This document shows positions 1-24,675 of a stretch of 64,000 nt of DNA, piece by piece. Location of the stretch: assembly GCA_946811185.2 (NCBI GenBank), contig OX328112.1, positions 25,429,242 to 25,493,241 of the forward strand. Reading direction: 5' to 3'. The DNA comes from Hippopus hippopus. Its lineage: Eukaryota; Mollusca; Bivalvia; Cardiida; Cardiidae. Within the stretch, counting starts at the first letter, position 1; every line of letters starts with the position of its first letter. The translations under genes and the position numbers were made by a program. The notes beneath the pieces were generated by a model. It had not been told where the DNA came from. It did not search any database and was given only the letters and a program-made list of their open reading frames with translations.

Positions 1-14082
<14,082 letters not shown>

Positions 14083-14361
14083 ATCTGATTTCAATCATAT
14101 GAAACATACTAGATTTGATTTCCAAAAAGTCTTCTTTTGTTTCAATGCTAATGAAAACCTTACGGCAAAGTTGACAAATATTGAATGGTTCCCGGTTTTT
14201 CAATTTCTTTTATATTAATTTTTCGAAATGCGGAAAACCAGCTATGATCAGTTGAAACGGATGTTGTTTATGCCACTAATCCTGCTTTTAATTGGTCATC
14301 TATTTGTTGTCGTACCCAATCAAATCTTCATTCATAGACACAACTTGGACGTGCTGTCAAA
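14083..14361. promoter_or_regulatory. Candidate bidirectional promoter, RCBTB / APTX
   Basis: The two start codons point away from each other and are 279 bp apart. The gap contains ATTGGTC (inverted CCAAT) at 14291 and CCAATCA at 14316. The APTX start lies within AAAATGGCGGAAG, a YY1-like motif typical of TATA-less housekeeping promoters. I see no clear TATA box facing APTX. Transcription starts cannot be placed from sequence alone. Confidence 0.65.
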
Positions 14362-14541
14362 ATGGCGGAAGGTTCAACAGTGAAAAGAAAATCCGAGGAG
14401 GACCCGTCTTTTGAACCTGGCAATGCAAAGAAGAAACGTCTTAGACACTGGACTCAGGGACTGCGTGAATCAATGTCTGATCCAGAGTTAGTGATAGAAT
14501 CAGATGACAAATGTGTGGTCATAAAAGACAAATATCCGAAG
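14362..14541 (+). CDS. APTX: APTX exon 1
   Basis: Sixty codons, phase 0 out, donor CCGAAG|GTAATA. Reading through the donor soon enters a family A fragment, which gives the spurious tail of the open frame. Confidence 0.94.
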
Positions 14542-17500
14542 GTAATATTACTGTACCTACCTAAGCTGGGCCAGCATTTTCTCCTTCTCCCGTAATGTTT
14601 TCAAAAGCTTTCTTCCTCAAGATCGTTAAAAGTCTGGATTGTGTGGTAAAGGGTTAAGATAGTGGTAGGCTTAGATGGTGGTAACCAGCATTTCCTCCAT
14701 TTTACACAGTTTTCTACCCTTTGACCAACAGATTCCATATTTAAGCTGCATTTGATTTGTCATCTGCAGATGTCTTTAACTTGGACAATCCTGAAATTTT
14801 GTTGTGTGGTAAAGAGTTAGGATACTTTGCCAATGGCTATCTTCTCAGTAATTGTCTAGCATTTACTTATGATAAATGAATCCTTTAACAAGAGAGGAAA
14901 TAAACCTGGAGATCTCTAAAGCTGATGCAAGAAAGTTACCTAATATATTCTTGTACTTAGATTTCAAAATTTTGAACGCTTCCTTTTATTGTGTTTCAGG
15001 CTATTCATCATTTTCTGGTTTTACCTAAAGAGAGCATTCCAAATCTAAAAAGCCTAAAACCAGAGCATGTGGATCTTCTAAAACACTTGCATCGTGTTGG
15101 AGAAGATATCATTGAAAAGTAAGTAATATTTACAGGTATTTTTTAACCCTTGGGCCATGATATAACAAAATGTGACATCAGTTATGACATTTACATTGTG
15201 ATGTTAGTAGTTGCCCATTTTAGATCAGGTTCATGGACTGATGTAGAATGAAAATTAAGCATCGAAATTCCGTTTTAAATCTCAGCAAAAAGTTTAAGAA
15301 TTTGATTTTAGTCAGAAACTGTGTTCTAGAATTGGAGTAAGAATTTAATCTAGAATGGTTGGTGGATACCGTAAATGGAGCCATATCCCTCAACCATGCT
15401 GAATCTATTTCTAGGTTTACAAAATAATGCTATTTTGGATTGGCTAAATACAATTTTGGATTGGGTAAGCATTTGGTTAAGCCAATCAGAAATTGTATTT
15501 CTTTGAAATTGAGAAAATTTGACAAATGGAATTTAGAGTATAATTTGGGATGAGATGAATAAATCCCCTGGGGTTGTGTTCATCAATAGATGGCTTTGCC
15601 ATCTGGTATAGCCAATCAGATAGTGTGTTCTCTTTCAAATTGAGAAAAGTCTGTAGAATTAGACGAAGAATGTTATTGAGAAAGGTTGATGAATACAGGC
15701 CATGATCTTAAATTTACCTTGTTTTATATTTTTTTTAAATATAATATATACATGTATTTATTAAACATTTTGATATACATATATATGAGATTTCAGGATA
15801 AATTCTAGCCCTAAAATAATTTGAGATTGCAATGTTTGTCTGGGTTTTTCTTGCAAGATTATAATATAGGTAACTCAAGCTTATGTGCTGGAATACTTTC
15901 TAGCTTTGTTTCCTTTTTTTTTATAATTTTCATTTGTTTGCATTTTCCATGCTGTTGCATTTGGTGTGCATTGAAAATCTTTTCTCAGTGTTAATTTGAT
16001 GTTTATTTGATTTCAGAACTGACCAAGACAGACAGTTTAGACTTGGCTATCATGCAGTACCTAGTATGAGGTAAGTACTTGTTTTTGTTGTGATCTATTT
16101 TATAGTGAATTATGCCTAGGGATCAAAACGTGAAAATATTCATCAACGTTTCATTTCTGTTCCTTGTGTTATCAGTATTTAACCCATTACCATTACGCTA
16201 ATTACCATTACAGGTGGTTACTAGTGTACTTGTGATGAACAAAAACTTGTTTACATTCATGGTATGGGAAACTGTTTTGGAAAAGAAACAACTACATGTA
16301 CTTGCAACAAGCTTTTTCCCACAATGTCTTCAAAAGCTGTCAGTTGTAGTTTTGAACCAAAACAAAAAAAAAAAAACTCATTTGTATGATCACTAGTTGA
16401 AGTAAAGATGATATTGTTCCTATATATTTTGGTTTGTTAACCCTTTCCCAAACAATCCCTGGTTTTCACAACCCTGAAAAAGAAACCTTAGAAAACATCG
16501 TGGGAAAAGGAGAAAATGCTGGTAACCAGCATTTTCTCCTTTTCCCACAATGTTTTCTACTTTCCCAGAACAAATTTCAATTTTTGAGTCATATTAATTA
16601 TGTTGTCTGCAAATGCTTTCAATTTGGACCAGTCTGAAATTTTGATGTTTGGTAAAGAGTTAAACAATCTGTCAGATAGTTATTACCAGTGTGGAATTGC
16701 TTGTTAAAAGAATTACTCCTTTTAGATATCATCTAAAAAGCTGTCTTCTGCAGGGTTAAAATTACATTTTGTGTGATACCTTGGGGAAAAAAAAAAGACA
16801 AAGTTTTTATAAGTTATCTTGTCAGAAGAACACTGCTTAACCCTTTACCACTCAATGTGGAGTTTAAAAAACCTTGAGGAAGACCGCTTTTGAAAATGTT
16901 GTTGAGAAAGGAGAAACTGCTCATATTGAGCATTTTCTCCTTTCCCCACTATGTTTTTATCCTTCAGAGGCAGATTTTAGTTAGGGTCATGTTCAATTTG
17001 TTATCTGCAAATGTTTTCCGTTTGGACAGGTCTTAAACCTCAGTTCTCAATTTTCAGCCATCTTCACTTGCATGTGATCAGTCAGGACTTTCACAGCCCA
17101 TGTTTGAAGACCAAGAGGCATTGGAACTCATTTACCACAGAGTATTTTATTGATTCTGAAGGTTTGTATGTGCTGGTAGATACATGTATGATATTTTCCA
17201 GACAATAAGCAGCTGCATTGTATAGGCTGCACCTTTTCATTTTAACCATTTTAGAAATAAAAATGATCGTATAGGCTGCACCGGCACATAGGCCGGGGCC
17301 TATACACTTGGTTAATGTACAATGTCATCCATTTATAGATATATGTACGGGTATATATATAATGATAACACAACAAATAAAATAACCTGTTGTTAATGCT
17401 TATTTTTTTATTCCATTTGAGTGATTTCCACTTCTGGTGATGAAATCACATAAAGGACTTTTGACCATCATCATTTGTTTATCATTCGATGGTGCCCACT

Positions 17501-20500
17501 TGGGGAATCGTAAACTGGTTTCCATTTATTTTCAGTTTTACAGGCCGCACTAAAAGATCATTTAGGAAAATGAAATTAATGTATAAGCTGCTTCATCTTA
17601 TATGCCGCACCCTTGAAAATTTCCCCTTTTTAACAGATAGGCCGCGGCCTATTGTCTGGAAAATACACTACTTACACTTATATATCTGGGGTTTAACTCT
17701 TTACAACACAATGCCAAATTTTAAAGACCTGAGAAAAAAGCTTTTGATAACATTATGGGAAAGGCAGAAAATGCTAGTGATTAGCATTTCTTCTTTTTCC
17801 ACCATGTTTTCAACCCTACCAAAAGCAAATTTCAGATTTTTGAGTGATATTTATTTTGTTATTTATTGCTTTCAATTTGGACAAGTCAAAGCAAACAACA
17901 AAATTTTACACTTGTTCACATTGAAAGCATTTGCTGAGAACAAATTAAATATGACTGAAACACAGGACTTGTCTCTGAAAGGATAGAAAACATTGTTGGA
18001 AAAGGAGAGAATACTGGTTAACAAAATTTTCTCCTTTTTCCCTCAGTGTTTTCAAAAGTCTTTTATCTTGAGGATGTCAAAATGAGGATTGTGTTGTAAT
18101 GGAGTAAGTCTTTACAAAAGATTCTGCATTTAAAAGTCCCTGTGGTAAGAGGCGTTTGTAAACGTTGCAGGAAATGGAATAATGCTGGTTATCAGCATTT
18201 TCTTTCCTTCCTATGGGAAAAATGTCAGATATCAGCATTTTCTTTCTTCCTACAATGTTTATTAAAGCTTTTTTCCTGTGAGTCGTTGAAACACAGAATT
18301 GTTTGGTAAAAGGCTAAAGATAGCAAAAGATAATTTCTCTAGATGGTTAATTATCAGATGTTTTTTATACTGTTTCATATGTTCAACTATCTGATTTTAA
18401 TCCCATAATGTGTACAAATCTGTCAATTGTTAGGGCAAACAAGAGCAAAGCATTATGTGGGTGCCAACACTAGCTGCAGTTGCTTTTAGAAATAGACTGA
18501 TTTTCAGTGAAAATTCCAAGTCGAAAAAAGGCCATAAACGTGTCAAAAATATTCTGATGGTTACCTGCCATACTGATATGGGTTCCCCTTTTGATAGTTA
18601 ACAAGCAGTCGGAGTTTGAAGTTGATATCTTTTGGAATGACAGAGATATTATAAACTGTCAAAAGTGTTTGGACGATGACACAGATGACAACGCAGACAA
18701 TTTCAGGGCTTTGACAGTGCCTCTATGTTTTCTTGGAAAACAGATGAGGTTAAAATTCATTTTCAGACAGTGGTAGGTTGAACAGGTTAAGTAAAAAATA
18801 GAGAAAGTGCTTCTTTGCCTTCTTTAACCCTTTGCAAACTACAAAATTTTAGCCTAGTCCAAATTGAAAGCATTTGCAGATGACAAAATAAATGTGACTA
18901 AAAGTTTAAATTTGTTCTGGAAGGCGTATAAAACAATGTGGGAAAAGGAGAAAATGCTGGTTACCAGCATTTTCTCCTTTTCCCATAATGCTTTTACAAA
19001 AGCTGTCTTTCTCAGGGTTGTTAAAAGTCGGGATTGTGTGGTAGAGTTAAAATATCAAAATACATGTATTCAAATATATTCACACCATCAATACACCCAA
19101 TTATGTGTCTTGCATTCTTTCTTTGATTGTCTGACCCATATGGAAAGAGGCTGACCCAAAATGTTGTCTACTCTTTAACCCTTTACCAAACGACAAAACT
19201 TTAGACTTGCCCAAATTGAACACATTTGCAGACGACAAAATAAATGTCACTAAAAAATTTAAATTTGCTTTTGGAAGGGTATAAAACATTGTGGGAAAAG
19301 GAGAAAATGCTGGTTACCAGCATTTTCTCCTTTTTCCACAATGTTTTCAAAGGCTTTCTTTTTAAGGGTCGTCAAAAGTCGGGATTGTGTGGTAAAGGGT
19401 TAATTCTTTATCAAATAATAAAACTTTAGACTTGTCCCAATTGAAAGCTTTTGCAGACAACAATTTAGTTGTGTCTCAAAAATAGAAATTCATCTTTGGC
19501 AGGATGGAAAAGGAGAAAATGCTGATTATTAGAACTTTCTCCCTCTCTTACAATGTATTTCAAGGCCATCAGGCTCAAGATTGTGGAAACTCAGGGTTAT
19601 GTTGTAAAAAGTCAAAAGATAATATCAACCATTTGAGCGCCAGTTTTATATGTGGTCTCATGGACAAATCTGAAGTTATTATAATTTGGTGAATTTTTTT
19701 TTTTTTTCTTTCCAGACATAATAAATAGACTTGAAATACATGGCAGAATTCGGATAAACTATAAAGAATCTGAACAAATACTGAAACAGGATTTAAGGTA
19801 AGTGTTTGTTTCTTCGCTCACTCCTGACCCTTGGAATACAAAAAAATTACAGCAGGCTACCATTTGAATATTCTCCGTATTGGCAATAAACATGAATTAC
19901 ACTTTTAAACATGAAAACATGCGAAAGCATGGTGGTGACAGGAGAACTGTCTGGTTAAACAGCTAAGATGAAAAAGTCATTGTGGTTAAAGAAGAAAATG
20001 CTGGTTACACAATTTTTTTTTTTCTGTCATAGCCTCATGGGGTAGAAAACATTGTGGTTAATGGAGAAAATACTGGTAACCAGCATTTTATCCTTTTCCA
20101 ACAGTATGTTCAATAGCCTTCTTCCCCAGGATGGTTGATAGTGGAGTTTGTTGGTAAAGGGTTACAGAAACCTTTTTACCTTGAAGAAGGATTTTGAAAA
20201 TTTCATGGGAAATGGAGAAAATACTTGTAAATAACATATTCTCCGTTTCCCAAAATATTCATTTGCCCCGCAAAAGATAAATACCATAATTTGTGCGACA
20301 TTAACCCCATACCAAACAATCATGACTTTTAACGACGCTGAGTAAGACTGCTTTAGAAAACATTGTTGGAAAAGGAGAAAATGCTGGTAACCAGCATTTT
20401 CTCCTTTTCCAACAATGTTTTCGACCCTATCAAGGACTGTTTTTGTCATCTGAGCCATCTTTAATTTGTCGTCTGCAAGTGCTTTCAATTTGGACATGTC

Positions 20501-22159
20501 CAAAATTTTGTCGTTTGGGAAAGAGTTAAACACTTTACCACACAATGCAGACTTTTAATGACCTTCAGGAAGAAGGCTTTAGAAAACGTGGGAAATGTAA
20601 AAAGTGCTCCTTTTCCTACCAAGTTGTCTTCTTCTTCAAGGAAAATGCCACCATTTTAGCCACACTTAACTCTTAACTAAAGGACAAAATTTTGTACTAG
20701 ACCAAACTGAAAGCATCTGCAGACGAAAAATTAAATGTAACTCAAAGGATGATTTTTGTCTTTCTTAGGATAGAAAACATTGTGGGAAATGGAGAAAATG
20801 CTGGTTTCCAGCATTTTCTCCATTTTCCACAATATTTTCAAAAGACTTCTACTCAGAGTCATTAAAAATCAGGATTGTGTTGTAATGGATTTAGTCGTCA
20901 CCTGCTAATGGTTTGAACTTGAGTAAACCCAAAATAATGTTTTCATCTGGTAAAGAGCCAATCTGTTGTCTGCAAATGCTTTTATTTGTACAAGTTTGAA
21001 ACCTTGTTGTCTGGTAAAGAGTTCATATTTCCAAGAATTATCAAAGTGTTACCCAAAACATGCTTTTCAAATAAATTTATTGATCATCTAAGCCCCTTGG
21101 CTATTTTTATGCCTGAATTTTGTATATGGCTTGCAACACGTGAAAAGGGTTATTCGGACATTTGCATAAAATGTCGTCTCGGATCAGCCTAATCCAAGCC
21201 GGCATTTTACAACTACATTAGATTTTGTTCTTCAGTAGACATGTGCAAAAGAGAAAAATACAAAAAAACAGAAAGTGTCGTTTCGGATTAGCCTGCACGG
21301 ACTGCACAGGCTGATCCGAGACGACTCTTTATGCAAATGTCTGAATGTCCTTTTTGGCGTGTTGCAGGCCATATAGCTATGATTGAGCAGATATAGAGTT
21401 GAACTAGTTACCTCCCCTAAAATGAATTAGGTATAGGTAGATGTAACCTTGAGCTCTAAACAGGTTCACAATAAACAATTGTAATGTCACGGTCTTTTTG
21501 AACCGATTACCACACAATTCCATGTTTTAATGACCAAGAGGTAAAACTCTTGGAAAACATAAGGGGGAAAAAGAGAAAATGGTGGTAACCATAATTTTCT
21601 ACTTTTCCTCGAATGTTTTCTGCCCTTTCTGATACAAATCCATCATTTGAGTATCATTTTATTTGTCATCTGTAAATGCTTTGAACTTGGACCAGTCCAA
21701 AATTTTATGTTTTGGTAAAGAGTAAAAGTGGTCTTCAACATGGCAAGGAAGTTGTCTGCCTGTGGTAATGAATTGACTCTTTCCTACACAAAATTTTAGA
21801 CTTATCCAAATTGAAAGCGTTAGCAGACGACATATTTAATGTAGCTCAAAAGGTAGTTTCTGTCTTTAAAATGGTAGAAAACATTGTGGGGAAAAGGAGA
21901 AAATTCTGTTTACCAGCATTTTCTCCTTTCCCCATAATGTTTCCAACATCCATCTGTTTCAGGGTAGTTAAAACTGATTGTGTTTGAAGAGTTAAGATAC
22001 ATGTATAAAATAGAATAAAACGTTATTGGATGTTCACCATGTGTCATCTCTTTTTTCAGGTGCCATGTATGTGAGAAGCCACAGAATAATATCCCTTCAC
22101 TGAAGGCCCATCTTGTGTTGCACGACTATACTAAATCTGACTTACCTTGTTATGAATGA
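14362..22159 (+). CDS. APTX: Aprataxin (short form: HIT domain plus C2H2 zinc finger)
   Basis: Six exons join in frame to 212 residues. Residues 1-28 are a lysine-rich lead (KKKRLR may be a nuclear localisation signal). The HIT domain starts at HWTQGL (29) and carries [19 protein letters not shown] and the catalytic triad HLHLHVI (H119, H121, H123). The C-terminus has a finger C181-x2-C184-x12-H197-x3-H201. Aprataxin reverses abortive DNA ligation by removing AMP from adenylated 5' ends; the finger contacts DNA. Vertebrate long forms add an N-terminal FHA domain that binds phosphorylated XRCC1/XRCC4. None is encoded here, although an alternative upstream exon cannot be excluded. The start is set by the ATG in a good context (TCAAAATGG) and by all phases matching. 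It is arranged head to head with RCBTB. Introns hold many foldback elements. Confidence 0.96.
14563..14656 (-). repeat. Family A fragment in APTX intron 1
   Basis: Half of a reverse copy: CCAGCATTTTCTCCTTCTCC to GGTAAAGGGTTAA. Confidence 0.85.
14657..14819 (+). repeat. Family A fragment in APTX intron 1
   Basis: Starts at the previous fragment's end and keeps GGTAACCAGCATTTCCTCC through GGTAAAGAGTTA. The left arm is largely lost. Confidence 0.8.
15000..15118 (+). CDS. APTX: APTX exon 2
   Basis: Acceptor GTTTCAG|GCTATT, donor GAAAA|GTAAGT. Encodes [14 protein letters not shown] and [15 protein letters not shown], the central strands and helix of the HIT fold. Confidence 0.95.
15290..15710. 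repeat. Family I foldback (GATTGGCTAAA / AGCCAATCA)
   Basis: Contains GATTGGCTAAA, AAGCCAATCAGAAA and GAATGTTATT with a flanking TTGATGAATAC, the same building blocks as 40080-40265, 40505-40895 and 54735-54910. It is diverged and lies in APTX intron 2. Confidence 0.65.
16017..16070 (+). CDS. APTX: APTX exon 3
   Basis: A 54-nt exon with acceptor GATTTCAG|AACT and donor TATGAG|GTAAGT. Encodes [11 protein letters not shown], conserved just before the HIT triad. Confidence 0.95.
16437..16663 (+). repeat. Family A foldback MITE in APTX intron 3
   Basis: A complete forward copy with TTAA at both ends and a perfect core hairpin centred near 16525. Confidence 0.95.
16837..17037 (+). repeat. Family A element abutting the APTX exon 4 acceptor
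   Basis: A forward copy beginning TTAACCCTTTACCACTC. Its last 25 or so bases (GTTTGGTAAAGAGTTAA) are missing, and APTX exon 4 starts 20 bp beyond the break. Confidence 0.88.
17058..17161 (+). CDS. APTX: APTX exon 4 (HIT triad)
   Basis: Starts with [17 protein letters not shown] and ends at EYFIDSE. The donor GAAG|GTTTGT is weaker than the others, but the phase and family alignment support it. A family A element ends about 20 bp upstream of the acceptor. Confidence 0.94.
17192..17665. mobile_element. Non-autonomous DNA transposon in APTX intron 4
   Basis: Terminal inverted repeats TATTTTCCAGACAATARGC lie at both ends next to TA, suggesting a TA target duplication as in Tc1/mariner/pogo elements. 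The subterminal sequences (ATAGGCTGCACC, TATAGGCCGC) are also inverted. About 474 bp, no coding frame. Confidence 0.82.
17693..17890 (+). repeat. Family A element
   Basis: A forward copy starting TTAACTCTTTACAACAC and ending in TTGGACAAGTC, fused to the reverse copy that follows. Confidence 0.83.
17891..18106 (-). repeat. Family A foldback MITE
   Basis: A reverse copy missing its first bases, with a GGTTAAC centre and an altered right end (TTGTAATGGAGTAA). Confidence 0.85.
18107..18317 (+). repeat. Family A element, diverged
   Basis: CTTTACAAAAGATTC start, partial core repeated at 18185-18205 and 18225-18245, right end TTTGGTAAAAGGCTAA. Confidence 0.72.
18824..19050 (-). repeat. Family A foldback MITE
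   Basis: A reverse copy with TTAA at both ends, GGTTACC centre and a near-perfect core. Confidence 0.93.
19175..19403 (-). repeat. Family A foldback MITE
   Basis: A complete reverse copy with TTAA at both ends. The next copy starts in the same TTAA. Confidence 0.94.
19400..19615 (-). repeat. Family A element, diverged
   Basis: Shares TTAA 19400-19403 with the previous copy. The left end is good; the core and right end are eroded. It ends about 100 bp before APTX exon 5. Confidence 0.8.
19716..19797 (+). CDS. APTX: APTX exon 5
   Basis: Preceded by a strong T-rich tract, acceptor TTTCCAG|ACAT, donor TTAAG|GTAAGT. Encodes [18 protein letters not shown] and QILKQDLR, linking the HIT domain to the finger. 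Confidence 0.92.
20037..20164 (-). repeat. Family A element, truncated
   Basis: Core GGAGAAAATACTGGTAACCAG and a right end GGTAAAGGGTTA are kept; the left part is missing. Confidence 0.82.
20301..20529 (+). repeat. Family A foldback MITE
   Basis: A complete forward copy with TTAA at both ends. The core variant has TTGTTGG instead of TTGTGGG on both arms, preserving pairing. Confidence 0.93.
20670..20889 (-). repeat. Family A foldback MITE
   Basis: A reverse copy with core GGAAATGGAGAAAATGCTGG; the matching CCATTTTCC on the other arm preserves pairing. A further fragment lies at 20526-20669. Confidence 0.86.
21124..21374. repeat. Family D foldback element
   Basis: Inverted ends TATGGCTTGCAACACG and CGTGTTGCAGGCCATA lie next to TA. 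Inner arms TCGGACATTTGCATAAA and TTTATGCAAATGTCTGA, and a core with GTCGTnTCGGATnAGCCT, are also inverted. The core resembles family C in layout but not in sequence ends. Confidence 0.85.
21502..21725 (+). repeat. Family A foldback MITE
   Basis: A diverged forward copy with terminal CGATTACCACACAAT and TTTTGGTAAAGAGT. Confidence 0.85.
21775..21992 (-). repeat. Family A foldback MITE
   Basis: A reverse copy ending about 70 bp before APTX exon 6. The core GTGGGGAAAAGGAGAAAATnCTG is intact. Confidence 0.87.
22060..22159 (+). CDS. APTX: APTX exon 6 (zinc finger and stop)
   Basis: Acceptor TTTTTTCAG|GTGCC. Encodes [10 protein letters not shown] then [19 protein letters not shown] and a TGA stop at 22157-22159. 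Confidence 0.95.
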
Positions 22160-22177
22160 TTGTGTCACACTTCATCC

Positions 22178-22183
22178 ATTAAA
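22178..22183 (+). promoter_or_regulatory. Candidate APTX poly(A) signal ATTAAA
   Basis: ATTAAA lies 18 bp after the stop codon. It is formed by the TTAA target site and first base of the foldback element at 22179. If it is used, the 3' UTR would be unusually short. Confidence 0.35.
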
Positions 22184-22556
22184 GCCCCATTAGCTGCCAA
22201 AAGTATACAAAGCAGGTGTTAAAATGTGTTTAAAGTTAATTCATACCATTTAAAAGTATGGAAATTATTGTGAAGGTGACAATCTGTTATTGGAAGGTTG
22301 GTCCAAAAGTTAGTACCTGGCAAACAATTGAATTCAGAAGTAGGTCAAAAGTTGCAAGGATGCTAGAGCTATCTTTTATTTACTTTTTACCTGATTTCAA
22401 AATTTATTTTTCTGCTAGCAGCTAACACTTGCACCCATCATACATGAACAGATTGTCATCTTCACAATAATTCTCATACTTTTACAAGGTACAATATGAA
22501 TGCAAATGCATCTTTAACGCCTGCTTGTTTACTTTTGGCAACTTTTGGGGCTTTAA
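22179..22556. mobile_element. TTAA-flanked foldback element (family T), copy 1
   Basis: TTAA at both ends. Terminal inverted repeats TTAAAGCCCC ... TGCCAAAAGTA and TACTTTTGGCA ... GGGGCTTTAA, with inner arms ATTATTGTGAAGGTGACAAT and its complement. TTAA target sites are typical of piggyBac-type elements. 378 bp, non-coding. A second copy is at 39636. Confidence 0.9.
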
Positions 22557-22811
22557 CAAGCCTGAGACAGAGCTTGTAAGATGATTTTCAGGCTCAGATC
22601 AGCCTATTATGAACTTTCAGTTCTAATGATTAACTGTGTACACCTCTTCAGTGTTTTGTGGAGGTAGGGGTTTTGGTACATTGTCCCATTTCAAAAGAAA
22701 AGCATTCTGATCCTAATACACATAGGTGGGCTTTTGCCTCATTTCAAATTTATTTGAGAACTTTCCTTGACTGCATTTTTCTCACTGAAAATAGCTCATA
22801 TTTTTTAATGT

Positions 22812-23050
22812 TTAATATTTTACCAAACAACAGAATTTTAAGTCCATATTGAAAGCAATTTAGACTCAAGTTGAAAGCATTTGCAGATGATTAATTAAGT
22901 GTGGCTCAAATGATGAAATTTGTCTGTTAAAGGGTAGAGAACATTGCTTGAGAAGTACAAAATGTTGATTACCAGCATTTTCTTTTTCCACAATTCTTTG
23001 AAAAGCTGTCTTTCTCAGGGCCTTAAAACTTTGGATTGTGCTGTAAAAAT
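22812..23050 (-). repeat. Family A element, diverged
   Basis: A reverse copy with the left-end motif present twice (AGTCCATATTGAAAGC, then AAGTTGAAAGCATTTGC) and an eroded core. Confidence 0.78.
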
Positions 23051-23154
23051 TTAAGGGATAATTGACCCCTCTGTAAATAATCAGTTACAAATCACTGGAT
23101 CACAGAGTAAATTTGAACTGTTTTAAGTTTTTTTTGTGTTTCTTTGTATTATAG

Positions 23155-23238
23155 ATGGCATTTTCTCCTTTTCCCTCAGTGTTTTCAAAAGCCTTCTTCA
23201 GGGTCTTTAAAAGTCGGCTTTGTGTGGTAAAGAGTTAA
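23155..23238 (-). repeat. Family A fragment
   Basis: The right half of a reverse copy: GGCATTTTCTCCTTTTCCC to GGTAAAGAGTTAA. Confidence 0.85.
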
Positions 23239-23344
23239 ACTTAAGGAATTTTATGAAGATGTTTATAAAGTCGTCTGCTGCATCTTTTTTTCATTAGTAG
23301 GTGATGAGTTTATATCCTTTTTGGTTTTTACAAAGACTTAATTA

Positions 23345-23580
23345 ACCATTTTACCTATAATTGTGTTTTTTTGTGTCTACAACCGAAGCCATTTGAAATA
23401 TTGTGGGAAAAGAAGGAACTGCTTAAGACAAGTATTTTCTTCTTTTCAAACAATGTTTTCAGTCCTATTTTCTACTCATTTTTACAAATATCAAATTTGT
23501 TGTCTGCATTATTATGCTTTCATTTTTGTAGTTTTTTTTTTTGCTTGTTTATTGTAATTTTGGTTTTTGGAAAAGGTTGT
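23345..23580 (+). repeat. Family A element, diverged
   Basis: ACCATTTTACCTATAATTG start, AATATTGTGGGAAAAGAAGG core and TTGTTGTCTGCATTATTATGC arm. The right end is lost. Confidence 0.65.
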
Positions 23581-23588
23581 CATAATTC

Positions 23589-23855
23589 ATAATTGAGCCA
23601 CGCTCTGTGAAAAGGGTGCTTAATGCATCTCTGTGATGCATTGTACCGAGCAAGACATTACATAATTAGGGATCCTTAGAATCCACTCTGCTTAACAACC
23701 CACTGAATCATGAGGTAAAATGGTCCTAGGACATGCAGAAAATTTACAACTAGCAAAAAGTTTTGGCCTAGGTCAGCCTGCGCGGACTGCGCAGGCTGAC
23801 CTGGGTCAATACTTTTTGCAGATGCATTAAGCCCCCTTTTCACAGAGCATGGCTC

Positions 23856-23860
<5 letters not shown>
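23589..23860 (+). repeat. Family C foldback element
   Basis: A complete copy with core CAGGTCAGCCTGCGCGGACT and its inverted match. The second half retains GTCCTAGGACATGCAGAAAA. Confidence 0.92.

Positions 23861-23905
<45 letters not shown>
23861..23905. repeat. (TG)n microsatellite
   Basis: About 20 TG units directly beyond the ATATATATG end of the family C copy. Confidence 0.97.
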
Positions 23906-23908
<3 letters not shown>

Positions 23909-23932
23909 GCTTTTAATTCTTTAACAAAGCTG

Positions 23933-24130
23933 CTTTTAATTCTTTAACAAAGCACAAAATATCAAATTTGCCCATATTCAAAGCATCTGTTGATAACATT
24001 AAACATGGTTCAATTGCCAGAACTTGTCTTTGAAAGGGTTACCAGCATTTTCTGCTTTTTCCTTATTGTTTTTCAAAAGCATCCCACTTTACGGTCATGA
24101 AAACTCAGGATTTTGCGGTTGAGGGTAAAC
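23933..24130 (-). repeat. Family A element, diverged
   Basis: TTCTTTAACAAAGC occurs twice at the left. Core ACCAGCATTTTCTGC and right end TTTTGCGGTTGAGGG are recognisable. Confidence 0.7.
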
Positions 24131-24378
24131 CCATTTTAATACTAGTATGCATTTATATACCTTGGATTTTACGGCATTTGAAAAGATGTACATATGTGTA
24201 CATGTACTTGTATAAGTAAAGGAGTGATTTTTTTCCATATCAGTCCAACAAAACATTTTGTCTTATTCGTATAATTTTTTTCCCTTCGTACATGTATTTT
24301 TCAGATGTTTGTTGGTGAGTTAGTATGCTACTTGGGTTACTCTTTAGTAAGTCAAATATCATCTTGTATTGTAATTGT

Positions 24379-24607
24379 TTAACTCTTTACCAAACGACAG
24401 AATTTTAGACTGGTCCAAATTCAAAGCAGTTGCAGATGGCAAATTAAAGATTGCTGAAATGGCAGAATTTGTTCTTGATAGAGTTGAAAACATTGTGGGA
24501 AAAGGAGAAAATGCTGGTTACCAGCATTTTCTCCTTTTCCCACAATGTTTTCAAAAGGCGTCTCTCCAAGGGTCGTTAAAACCAGGGATGGCTTGGTAAA
24601 GAGTTAA
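24379..24607 (-). repeat. Family A foldback MITE
   Basis: A complete reverse copy with TTAA at both ends and a perfect core hairpin centred near 24520. Confidence 0.95.
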
Positions 24608-24675
24608 TGCCGACAGTATTCTTCTTATTTTGGTTAAAATATGAAAAGTGGTTTGGTTATATCCCAGGAGAAACA

